Positions 1 to 6,248 of a stretch of DNA of 6,248 nucleotides are shown one piece after another. The position numbers and the translations under genes were made by a program. Every line of letters starts with the position of its first letter. Positions within the stretch are counted from its first letter, which is position 1. Origin of the DNA: CAZWMK01 sp964635065 (GTDB lineage Bacteria; Pseudomonadota; Alphaproteobacteria; Sphingomonadales; Sphingomonadaceae). The notes beneath the pieces were generated by a model. It did not search any database. It saw only the letters and a program-made list of their open reading frames with translations, and was not told the DNA's origin. The stretch lies in NCBI GenBank assembly GCA_964635065.1, contig CAZWMK010000119.1, positions 1 to 6,248 on the forward strand, given 5' to 3'.

Positions 1-446
1 ATCGTTCGCCAGATGCTGCAGAAGGTTGAAATCACCAAGTCGGGCGATACGACACTTCTGGTTGGCGAACAGGTCGACCTTGAAGAGATGAACGAGGTCA
101 ATGCCAAGGTTGTCGCCGAAGGCGGTCAACCGGCAGAGGGCAAGCCGGTGCTGCTCGGCATCACCAAGGCGAGCCTGCAGACCCGCAGCTTCATCTCGGC
201 AGCGTCGTTCCAGGAAACCACCCGCGTGCTGACCGAAGCAGCTGTNNNNNNNNNNCTGTTCAGGGCAAGATCGACACGCTGGCGGGGCTCAAGGAAAACG
301 TCATCGTGGGTCGCCTGATCCCGGCTGGTACGGGTGCGGCGCTCAACCGCGTGCGTGTTGCGGCGTCCAGCCGTGACGCTGCCCTGCGTGCATCGCTGCG
401 TCAGGCACAGCCGCTTGCGGCGCCTGAAGAAGCTGCCGACGCCTGA
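1..446 (+). CDS. rpoC: RNA polymerase beta' subunit, C-terminal end (5' truncated, assembly gap inside)
   Basis: This is the last part of the beta' subunit of DNA-directed RNA polymerase, the core transcription enzyme. Frame 1 begins at base 1 with IVRQMLQKVEI and continues through the family-typical stretches LLGITKASLQTRSFISAA and FQETTRVLTEAAV. After the N run the protein resumes in another frame, from base 258, as VQGKIDTLAGLKENVIVGRL and IPAGTGAALNRVRV, ending in a short alanine-rich tail at the TGA of 444-446. The known family order is EAAVxGK, so the two halves are one gene and the frame change is an artefact of the ten Ns. It lacks the longer C-terminal tail of E. coli RpoC. The gene start lies left of the window, where rpoB would be expected. 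Identification is very secure. Confidence 0.96.
246..255. other. Assembly gap (10 Ns) within rpoC
   Basis: Ten Ns interrupt rpoC. The four bases before the gap (242-245, ctgt) are the same as the four after it (256-259, ctgt). Removing 14 bases (244-257) joins the flanks into codons reading E-A-A-V-Q-G-K, which is what RpoC proteins have here. The gap is therefore probably a scaffold join between two contigs that really overlap by about 4 bases, with no sequence missing. It is not a biological frameshift. Confidence 0.9.
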
Positions 447-468
447 GCGGCAGCAGTCGTCTGACATC

Positions 469-508
469 AGAAGCCCCGTCCGGAGTGATCCGGGCGGGGC
501 TTCTTGTT
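469..508 (+). terminator. Intrinsic terminator after rpoC
   Basis: Bases 469-484 pair with 489-504 in a 16-bp stem with one T-G wobble (479-494), closed by a GTGA loop (485-488) of the GNRA type. A short, interrupted T tract (ttgtt) follows. It starts 22 bases after the rpoC stop, so it should end the rpoBC transcript. The T tract is weak, so some read-through into the glycosyltransferase gene is possible. Confidence 0.88.
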
Positions 509-545
509 ATTGGCATCTGCTGCTTAAAGCGGTATCAGCCGCATA

Positions 546-1703
546 ATGTCGCAGTCACCGCTGAAGATCGCCCTGTTTTCGGGCAACTATAATTACGTCA
601 AGGATGGCGCAAATCAGGCCCTGAACCGTCTGGTGGGTTATCTGTTGCGTCAGGGTATGAAGGTGCGTGTCTATTCGCCGACCACGGATACGCCCGCCTT
701 TGCGCCGACCGGCGATCTTGTGTCGATCCCGAGTTTTCCGGTGCCCGGACGTGGCGAGTATCGTGTCGGCTGGAAGCTGTCCGATCGCATCAGGGCCGAT
801 CTTGAAGCCTATCAGCCGGACATCATCCACCTATCCACCCCTGATATTACTGGTCACAGTGCGCTTGCCTATGCGGAAGCCCGGCGGATTCCGGTCGTGG
901 CATCGGTACACACGCGTTTTGAAACCTATTTCCAATATTACCGCCTCGGCTGGCTGACGCGTTCGGTCGAGAATATCATGCGGCGTTTTTATCGGCGCTG
1001 TGCCGAAATCTACGCGCCGTCGGAAAGCATGGCCGATGTGCTTCGTGCGCAGGGCATGTCCGATCATGTGCGGATCTGGAGCCGGGGTGTGGACAGCGAT
1101 ATCTTCCATCCCGGTCGCCGCGACCTTTCATGGCGGACAACACTCGGCATTGCGCCTGATAGCTTTGTGATCGCCTTTGTCGGGCGACTGGTGCTGGAAA
1201 AAGGCCTCGATATTCTGGCAGCGACCTCGCACGAACTCACCGCACGGGGTGTGTCGCACAAGGTGCTGGTGGCGGGCGATGGTCCTGCCCGCAGCTTTCT
1301 TGAATCGCATCTGCCGGACGCCGTGTTGCTCGGTTTCCAGAAGGGTGCAGAGCTCGCGCGCGCCTATGCGTCATCGGACGTGATGTTCAACCCGTCCTCG
1401 ACCGAGACATTCGGCAATGTGACACTCGAAGCCATGGCATCTGGCCTGCCCGTTGTGGCGGCGGCGGCAACGGGCAGCCTCAGTCTGGTCGAGGAGGGGG
1501 CATCGGGCTTTCTGGTGCCGGTGAATGATGTGCCGGCATCGGCCGCGGCGCTTGCGTGCTATGCCGAAGACGCCGCCCTGCGCGCAGCACATGGCCAGCG
1601 GGGGCATGAACGCAGCCGGGCCTATAGCTGGGATGAAATCAATCAAAGCCTGCTTGATCGCTATCATGCGGTACTGCGCGACCACGGGCGCGCCCGCGGC
1701 TGA
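546..1703 (+). CDS. GT4-family glycosyltransferase
   Basis: A 385-residue retaining glycosyltransferase with a GT-B fold, which moves a sugar from a nucleotide-sugar donor to an envelope lipid or glycan acceptor at the inner face of the membrane. The N-terminal acceptor-side Rossmann domain starts at residue 7 (KIALFSGNYN) and includes a loop with DGANQALNRLV and an HTRFETY segment (122-128). The C-terminal donor domain has FVGRLVLEKG (211-220; R214 and K219 are likely diphosphate contacts) and the GT4 EX7E motif with E287 and E295 inside STETFGNVTLEAMASG. There is no signal peptide or obvious membrane helix. The sequence style resembles GDP-mannose-dependent alpha-mannosyltransferases, but donor and acceptor cannot be read from it. 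In a sphingomonad a glycosphingolipid or exopolysaccharide role is also plausible. No clear Shine-Dalgarno precedes the ATG; the start is chosen because the first beta strand follows directly. Confidence 0.88.
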   Translation: MSQSPLKIALFSGNYNYVKDGANQALNRLVGYLLRQGMKVRVYSPTTDTPAFAPTGDLVSIPSFPVPGRGEYRVGWKLSDRIRADLEAYQPDIIHLSTPDITGHSALAYAEARRIPVVASVHTRFETYFQYYRLGWLTRSVENIMRRFYRRCAEIYAPSESMADVLRAQGMSDHVRIWSRGVDSDIFHPGRRDLSWRTTLGIAPDSFVIAFVGRLVLEKGLDILAATSHELTARGVSHKVLVAGDGPARSFLESHLPDAVLLGFQKGAELARAYASSDVMFNPSSTETFGNVTLEAMASGLPVVAAAATGSLSLVEEGASGFLVPVNDVPASAAALACYAEDAALRAAHGQRGHERSRAYSWDEINQSLLDRYHAVLRDHGRARG

Positions 1704-1722
1704 CAGACTTTCCGGTCCCCCC

Positions 1723-1751
1723 TTTTCAAACATCCCCCCTGTGCTTATATC
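1723..1751 (+). promoter_or_regulatory. Probable promoter of ssrA
   Basis: TTTTCA (1723-1728) and TATATC (1746-1751) are separated by 17 bases and resemble sigma-70 -35 and -10 boxes. A start about seven bases downstream would fall near 1758, which is where the first hairpin of the tmRNA acceptor piece begins. The -35 match is only moderate, so the call rests mainly on this positional agreement. Confidence 0.5.
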
Positions 1752-1757
1752 CGTGAT

Positions 1758-1840
1758 GTCGGGGCAACCCGACTATGGTGATAAACAGTGCCGTGAAATA
1801 GGTGCAGCGGACCCGGGGGCGGTACCCGGCGGCTCCACCA
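1758..1840 (+). other. ssrA: tmRNA acceptor piece (T arm, 3' acceptor strand and CCA)
   Basis: The piece opens with a GTCGGG/CCCGAC hairpin capped by GCAA (1758-1773). A T-arm-like stem CCGGG/CCCGG with a seven-base loop GGCGGTA precedes the acceptor strand CGGCTCC, then A and the encoded CCA (1838-1840). The loop lacks the usual TTCRANY T-loop sequence. GCCGT (1790-1794) and CAGC (1805-1808) can pair with ACGGT (1913-1917) and GCTG (1905-1908) of the coding piece; this could form the inter-piece helix corresponding to P2, although ACGG also has a competing partner within the coding piece. Confidence 0.85.
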
Positions 1841-1880
1841 CCAGCCGCGCCTGTCCAGAGATGGCGGCGCGGTTGATGAT
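1841..1880 (+). other. Processed spacer between the two tmRNA pieces
   Basis: Forty bases separate the CCA of the acceptor piece from the GGGGCC that begins the coding piece. Bases 1842-1851 pair with 1866-1875 in a 10-bp GC-rich stem with one wobble, leaving a 14-base loop. By analogy with other permuted tmRNA precursors it is cut out after transcription, with the coding-piece 5' end made by tRNA-type processing. The exact cut sites are inferred. Confidence 0.75.
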
Positions 1881-2028
1881 GGGGCCGAACTAGGATCGAC
1901 GTGTGCTGAAAGACGGTGACTTTTACCCGGCCTGAATGCGCCGTAAAACCGTTCAAAACCTACAAATGCCAACGATAACGAGGCATTCGCGATTGCAGCC
2001 TAACCCCAACCCGATCGGGTAAAGGTTA
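1881..2028 (+). other. ssrA: tmRNA coding piece with degradation-tag frame
   Basis: Starting with the 5' acceptor strand GGGGCC and D-arm-like sequence, this piece carries the message. ACGG (1913-1916) pairs with CCGT (1949-1952) and TTTTAC (1921-1926) with GTAAAA (1943-1948), forming the structured element, possibly pseudoknot 1, upstream of the resume codon. The tag is read from GCC at 1968 to TAA at 2001-2003: A-N-D-N-E-A-F-A-I-A-A, which with the alanine carried by tmRNA gives a 12-residue tag. Right after, TAACC (2001-2005) pairs with GGTTA (2024-2028) around an inner ACCC/GGGT helix (2009-2020), a plausible 3' end. The A-A-N-D-N start resembles the Caulobacter tag AANDNFAEEFAVAA, and the small hydrophobic end is the ClpXP-type degron. 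Confidence 0.88.
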
Positions 2029-2292
2029 GAAAGCTTTAGCGCGGTTCGGACCGCACCGGGCAACAGAAGCGGAAACCAGCGGCATGGGGAGCGCCGGGCA
2101 ACAGAAGCTCCCCACCTCGCGATGTCCTTCTCCATCCCGATGAACGTGATCTGTGCGCCTTGAGCGCGCGCCATGCGTTGATGGGAGAAAATTTCTTTCT
2201 CGCTTGGGCAGATCATCTTTTTTACTATGGCATGACTTGACCCGGTCCGGGCATCGCGCCACCAATGGGCCAGTAATTCCAAAGGTCGATTG
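2029..2292. other. Intergenic region between ssrA and sspB with hairpins
   Basis: No convincing protein-coding frame is seen here. The left part holds two hairpins with a shared loop (separate entry). Bases 2129-2136 can pair with 2180-2188 (one bulge) and 2143-2146 with 2176-2179, giving an imperfect stem-loop. A run of six Ts lies at 2218-2223 but no strong stem abuts it. TTGACC at 2237-2242 could be the -35 box of an sspB promoter, but the matching -10 (accaat, 2261-2266) is poor. The sspB leader, and any ssrA terminator, must be in this stretch. Confidence 0.5.
2041..2114. repeat. Direct repeat forming two shared-loop hairpins
   Basis: The 15-base sequence ccgggcaacagaagc occurs at 2056-2070 and 2094-2108. 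Each copy sits in the loop of a hairpin. The first has stem CCGC (2051-2054) with GCGG (2069-2072). The second has stem TGGGGAGC (2085-2092) with GCTCCCCA (2107-2114). Both loops are 14 bases and identical in 13, while the stems differ but stay paired. A further GCGGT/ACCGC hairpin (2041-2054) competes with the first one for CCGC. The function and transcribed strand are unknown. Confidence 0.65.
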
Positions 2293-2759
2293 ATGAACGC
2301 TGAAACGCCACCCGACAGCCTGATCCCGTATGACGAAATCGTCGAGGACGCATTGCGCACCGTTGTCGGGCGCGTTCTTTCGGAAATCGAGGCGACCGGT
2401 GCCCTGCCCGGTGGGCACCATTTCTACATCGCTTTCAAGACGCGCCATCCGGGCGTCGATATCCCCAAGCATCTGGCCGAACGTTATCCCGACGAGATGA
2501 CCATCGTGATCCAGCATCGTTTCTGGGATTTGCGCGTAGAGGACGATCATTTCACCATCGGCCTGTCGTTCAATCAGGTGCCGGCTCAATTGGTGATCCC
2601 CTATGACGCGATTGTCGGTTTTGCAGATCCGGCCGTGAATTTCGAGCTGCATTTCCAGGCCAGAGGCTTGGACGATGTGATTGAAGACGAGGCCGAGCCA
2701 GCGCCGTTGCCCGTGACAGACGGCTCTAATGTCGTCACGCTTGACGCGTTCCGTAAGAA

Positions 2760-2763
<4 letters not shown>
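2293..2763 (+). CDS. sspB: SspB-family ClpXP adaptor for ssrA-tagged proteins
   Basis: A 156-residue cytoplasmic adaptor that binds the tmRNA-encoded tag on rescued polypeptides and tethers them to the ClpX unfoldase of the ClpXP protease. The N-terminal helix region (IPYDEIVEDALRTVVGRVL, 11-29) leads into the beta-rich tag-binding core (HHFYIAFKT 42-50, MTIVIQHRFWDLRV 69-82, FTIGLSFN 87-94, LVIPYDAIVGFADP 100-113). An acidic, proline-containing linker (about 125-143) ends in SNVVTLDAFRKK (145-156), the ClpX-docking tail typical of the family. The ATG at 2293 is preferred over the TTG just before it because AAAGG (2281-2285) lies seven bases upstream. Its stop overlaps the fumC start as ATGA, suggesting coupled translation. 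It lies directly downstream of ssrA, whose tag is its substrate. Confidence 0.94.
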
Positions 2764-4142
<1,379 letters not shown>

Positions 4143-4191
4143 CTGCTACGTGCGGACTTGACCTTGGCACCGCCATCGGCAAGTTCGCCAC

Positions 4192-4845
4192 ATGACGACC
4201 GATCCCCTTGATCCGCCTCCCGCACGCCGGGGCATGTTGCTGGTGCTGTCCTCCCCCTCCGGTGGCGGCAAATCGACCATGGCAAGACGCCTGCTGGCCG
4301 AGGAGGCCAACCTCAGCGTTTCAGTATCGGCAACCACCCGCGCGCCCCGGCCGGGTGAGGTGGATGGCCGCGATTATCATTTCGTCAGCAATGATGCGTT
4401 CAATGCACTGGTGGCGGATGATCTGCTGGCCGAATGGGCGGTGGTGTTCGGCAATCGCTATGGCACGCCACGCGCGCCATTGGCGGCTGCGCTGGAACGC
4501 GGCGAGGACGTGCTGTTCGATATTGATTGGCAGGGCACGCAGCAACTCAAGGCGCGGGATGCCAAGGATGTCGTCAGCATATTCCTGCTGCCGCCCAGTA
4601 TGGCCGTGCTGGAACAGCGCCTGCGCGGACGCGGTACCGACAGCGATGATGTCATTGCCGGGCGCATGGCGCGTGCGGCGGCGGAAATCAGCCACTGGTC
4701 GGAATATGATTATGTGCTGGTCAATGACGATGCCGACCGCTGCTTCGCGGCGGTTCGCACGATCTTGAATGCCGAGCGTCTGCGCCGCAGCCGGTGCAAG
4801 GCGGGGCTGAGCGCCTTTGTCAGGATGCTTCTGGCACCAGCCTGA
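4192..4845 (+). CDS. gmk: Guanylate kinase
   Basis: A 217-residue enzyme that phosphorylates GMP to GDP with ATP, required for GTP/dGTP supply and recycling. The P-loop is SPSGGGKS (21-28, K27 and S28 binding ATP phosphates). The GMP-binding segment SATTRAPRPGEVDGRDYHFV (46-65) and LLAEWAVVFGNRYGTP (78-93) hold the guanine-contacting arginines, E81 and Y90. DIDWQGTQQL (110-119) and the arginine-rich lid RLRGRGTDS (143-151) follow. A stop at 4159-4161 in frame rules out a longer start. The ATG at 4192 has no strong Shine-Dalgarno; a second ATG at residue 15 would still leave the P-loop intact. It starts 49 bases after fumC, with no terminator between, so it probably shares the transcript. The partner rpoZ, linked to gmk in E. 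coli, is absent here. Confidence 0.95.
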   Translation: MTTDPLDPPPARRGMLLVLSSPSGGGKSTMARRLLAEEANLSVSVSATTRAPRPGEVDGRDYHFVSNDAFNALVADDLLAEWAVVFGNRYGTPRAPLAAALERGEDVLFDIDWQGTQQLKARDAKDVVSIFLLPPSMAVLEQRLRGRGTDSDDVIAGRMARAAAEISHWSEYDYVLVNDDADRCFAAVRTILNAERLRRSRCKAGLSAFVRMLLAPA

Positions 4846-4899
4846 CAGGGAAGACGGGCGCGCCCCAAAGGATAGGCTGCGCCCTTGGAAAGGGCATGA

Positions 4900-4935
4900 A
4901 AAAAGCCGGGACATTGCTGTCCCGGCTTTTTCTTT
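4900..4935. terminator. Bidirectional terminator between gmk and pccA
   Basis: Bases 4900-4913 pair with 4918-4931 in a 14-bp stem with a four-base loop (ttgc). The stem has a GC core flanked by As on the left and Ts on the right, so each strand shows a T run after the stem: ttttt at 4927-4931 for gmk on the plus strand, and six Ts complementary to 4899-4904 for pccA on the minus strand. It lies between the two convergent stop codons and suits both transcripts. Confidence 0.93.
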
Positions 4936-4952
4936 GATGTCCGGTCCGCCGG

Positions 4953-6248
4953 TCAGGCGGTCGGTTCGAATTCCATGATGATGGCATCGACCGCAAGGCT
5001 GTCGCCCGGCTTGGCATTGATGCTTTTCACCACGGCACCTTTTTCGGCACGCAGGATATTTTGCATCTTCATGGCTTCGACCACCGCAAGCGGCTGGCCG
5101 GGTTCGACGGTCTGGCCGACGCTGACCTGAATCTCGATGACGAGACCCGGCATCGGGCAGAGCAGATATTTCGACATGTCCGGCGGGATCTTCTCGATCA
5201 TGTGGCCGGCGAGTTCGGCGGCACGCCGCGTCATGACGGACACCTTGTGGGCGTGTCCGCGCGTGGTCATCACATAGCCGACCGAACCGCGATCAAGCTG
5301 GATCACGACATCCTGGCCGTCGACCTGCCCGGTGAACAGGATATCGCCCGGACGCCAGTCGGTCACGACATGGCAGGCGCCGATGCTGTCAGAGACTTCC
5401 CACGCATCGCCCATGCTGTCGAGCGTGACGGCGTGAACATCGCGGTCCAGCATCACGGCCCATTCGCCGCTGAAATGCGCACCATGGCCGTTCAACTGGC
5501 CGTCGATCAGCTGGTTGCGGTCCACTTCGATCGCATTCATCACTGCGGCCGCAGCAATGACCTGGCGACGGATGGTGTCGCTGACCGGAGCACCGACAAA
5601 ACCATCGGGATATTCTTCCGCGATGAAGCCGGTGGTGATGGCGCCCGACTGGAAGCGCGGGTGCTGCATCACTGCCGAGAGGAAGTCGATATTGTGACCG
5701 ATGCCGCGCACGCGATAGCTGTCGAGCGCGATGATCTGCTTTTCGATGGCTTCTTCACGTGTTGCGCCATGGGTGATCAGCTTGGCGATCATCGGGTCGT
5801 AGAACATCGAGATTTCGCTGCCCTCGACTACCCCGGTATCGACGCGAACGCCGCCTTCTTCCTCGGGCGGCACAAAGCTGGTCAGTCGCCCGATCGACGG
5901 CAGGAAGTTGCGATAGGGGTCTTCGGCATAAACGCGCGTTTCGACGGCCCAGCCATTCAGCTTGACGTCGTCTTGCGCCAGATTGAGTTTTTCGCCCGCA
6001 GCTACGCGGATCATCTGCTCGACAAGGTCGAGGCCGGTAATTTCTTCAGTGACGGGGTGTTCGACCTGAAGGCGGGTGTTCATTTCCAGGAAGTAGAAGC
6101 TGCGGTCGGCGCCTGCGATGAACTCGACGGTGCCGGCGCTGTGATAACCGACAGCCTTCGCCAGCTGGACGGCCTGTTCCCCCATCGCCTTGCGCATTTC
6201 CGGCGTGACGAAAGGCGAGGGCGCTTCTTCCACGACCTTCTGGTGACG
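4953..6248 (-). CDS. pccA: Propionyl-CoA (acetyl-CoA) carboxylase alpha subunit, C-terminal part
   Basis: The last 431 residues of a biotin-dependent carboxylase alpha subunit; the start lies beyond the right edge (frame open to 6248, beginning RHQKVVEEAPSP). The protein carboxylates its own biotin using ATP and bicarbonate, and the beta subunit passes the carboxyl group to propionyl-CoA, giving methylmalonyl-CoA. The biotin carboxylase active site shows as FLEMNTRLQVEHPVTE (fragment residues about 53-68), then the C-terminal segment WAVETRVYAEDP (100-111). A central region typical of PCC alpha, meant to contact beta, is followed by LLCPMPGLVIEI and the biotin attachment site VEAMKMQN. The biotinylated lysine is the codon at 5067-5069, 37 residues from the C-terminus. 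Propionyl-CoA specificity is favoured by the long middle domain, but methylcrotonyl- or acetyl-CoA relatives cannot be fully excluded. It is convergent with gmk. Confidence 0.92.
   Translation of the reverse strand, partial: RHQKVVEEAPSPFVTPEMRKAMGEQAVQLAKAVGYHSAGTVEFIAGADRSFYFLEMNTRLQVEHPVTEEITGLDLVEQMIRVAAGEKLNLAQDDVKLNGWAVETRVYAEDPYRNFLPSIGRLTSFVPPEEEGGVRVDTGVVEGSEISMFYDPMIAKLITHGATREEAIEKQIIALDSYRVRGIGHNIDFLSAVMQHPRFQSGAITTGFIAEEYPDGFVGAPVSDTIRRQVIAAAAVMNAIEVDRNQLIDGQLNGHGAHFSGEWAVMLDRDVHAVTLDSMGDAWEVSDSIGACHVVTDWRPGDILFTGQVDGQDVVIQLDRGSVGYVMTTRGHAHKVSVMTRRAAELAGHMIEKIPPDMSKYLLCPMPGLVIEIQVSVGQTVEPGQPLAVVEAMKMQNILRAEKGAVVKSINAKPGDSLAVDAIIMEFEPTA

Larger units (their letters stand above)
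1758..2028 (+). ncRNA. ssrA: Two-piece (circularly permuted) tmRNA
   Basis: tmRNA rescues ribosomes stalled on broken messages: it enters as an alanyl-tRNA mimic, then serves as a short message adding a degradation tag. Here the gene is permuted, as known in alphaproteobacteria. The 3' half of the tRNA-like domain (ending GGCTCCACCA at 1840) lies upstream of the 5' half (beginning GGGGCC at 1881). These halves pair as the acceptor stem: G1-C, G2-C, G3-T wobble, G4-C, C5-G, C6-G. The conserved tmRNA 5' signature GGATCGACG is at 1893-1901. The tag frame 1968-2003 reads ANDNEAFAIAA and a stop. The spacer 1841-1880 folds into a hairpin and would be removed, leaving two RNAs held together by base pairing. 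The outer ends (1758 and about 2028) are estimated from the hairpins and the promoter; the 3' end could lie further right. Confidence 0.93.

Noticed and set aside
334..546. Possible small plus-strand gene over the end of rpoC
   Set aside because: It overlaps the true rpoC frame (258-446) and runs through the terminator hairpin; it is an out-of-frame shadow.
1704..1757. C-rich stretch after the glycosyltransferase considered as a terminator
   Set aside because: There are C runs and a short T run but no inverted repeat that would form a stable stem ahead of the Ts.
1525..1893. Plus-strand open frame across the end of the glycosyltransferase into ssrA
   Set aside because: It is out of frame with the glycosyltransferase and then crosses the tmRNA acceptor piece; composition and context give no support.

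Overview
The window looks like chromosomal DNA of an alphaproteobacterium, most probably a sphingomonad. The reasons are the moderately high GC content, a two-piece (circularly permuted) tmRNA gene, an alphaproteobacterial-type SspB adaptor with its C-terminal ClpX-binding tail, and the style of the RpoC, FumC, Gmk and PccA proteins. The placement comes from reading the sequence; no database search was run.

Layout, left to right. (1) 1-446 is the 3' end of rpoC, with a 10-N assembly gap that artificially breaks the frame, followed by a strong hairpin terminator. (2) 546-1703 is a GT4 glycosyltransferase. (3) The 589-base stretch before the next gene is not empty. It holds a permuted ssrA gene in the order promoter, tRNA-like acceptor piece ending in CCA (1840), a 40-base processed spacer, then the coding piece beginning GGGGCC (1881) with an 11-codon degradation tag ANDNEAFAIAA. 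Behind it lie about 260 bases containing two hairpins that display almost the same 14-base loop. (4) 2293-4845 holds sspB, fumC and gmk on the plus strand; sspB and fumC overlap as ATGA and gmk follows after 49 bases. (5) A symmetric hairpin at 4900-4931 serves as a shared terminator facing the convergent, incomplete pccA gene, which runs off the right edge.

How the genes fit together. ssrA and sspB are neighbours and partners: trans-translation adds the tag encoded at 1968-2003 to proteins from stalled ribosomes, and SspB delivers tagged proteins to ClpXP. The others are core functions: transcription (rpoC), the TCA cycle (fumC), guanine nucleotide synthesis (gmk), propionyl-CoA carboxylation (pccA) and cell-envelope glycosylation (the GT4 enzyme).

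The least explained signals are the paired shared-loop hairpins downstream of ssrA (2051-2114) and the imperfect stem-loop after them.
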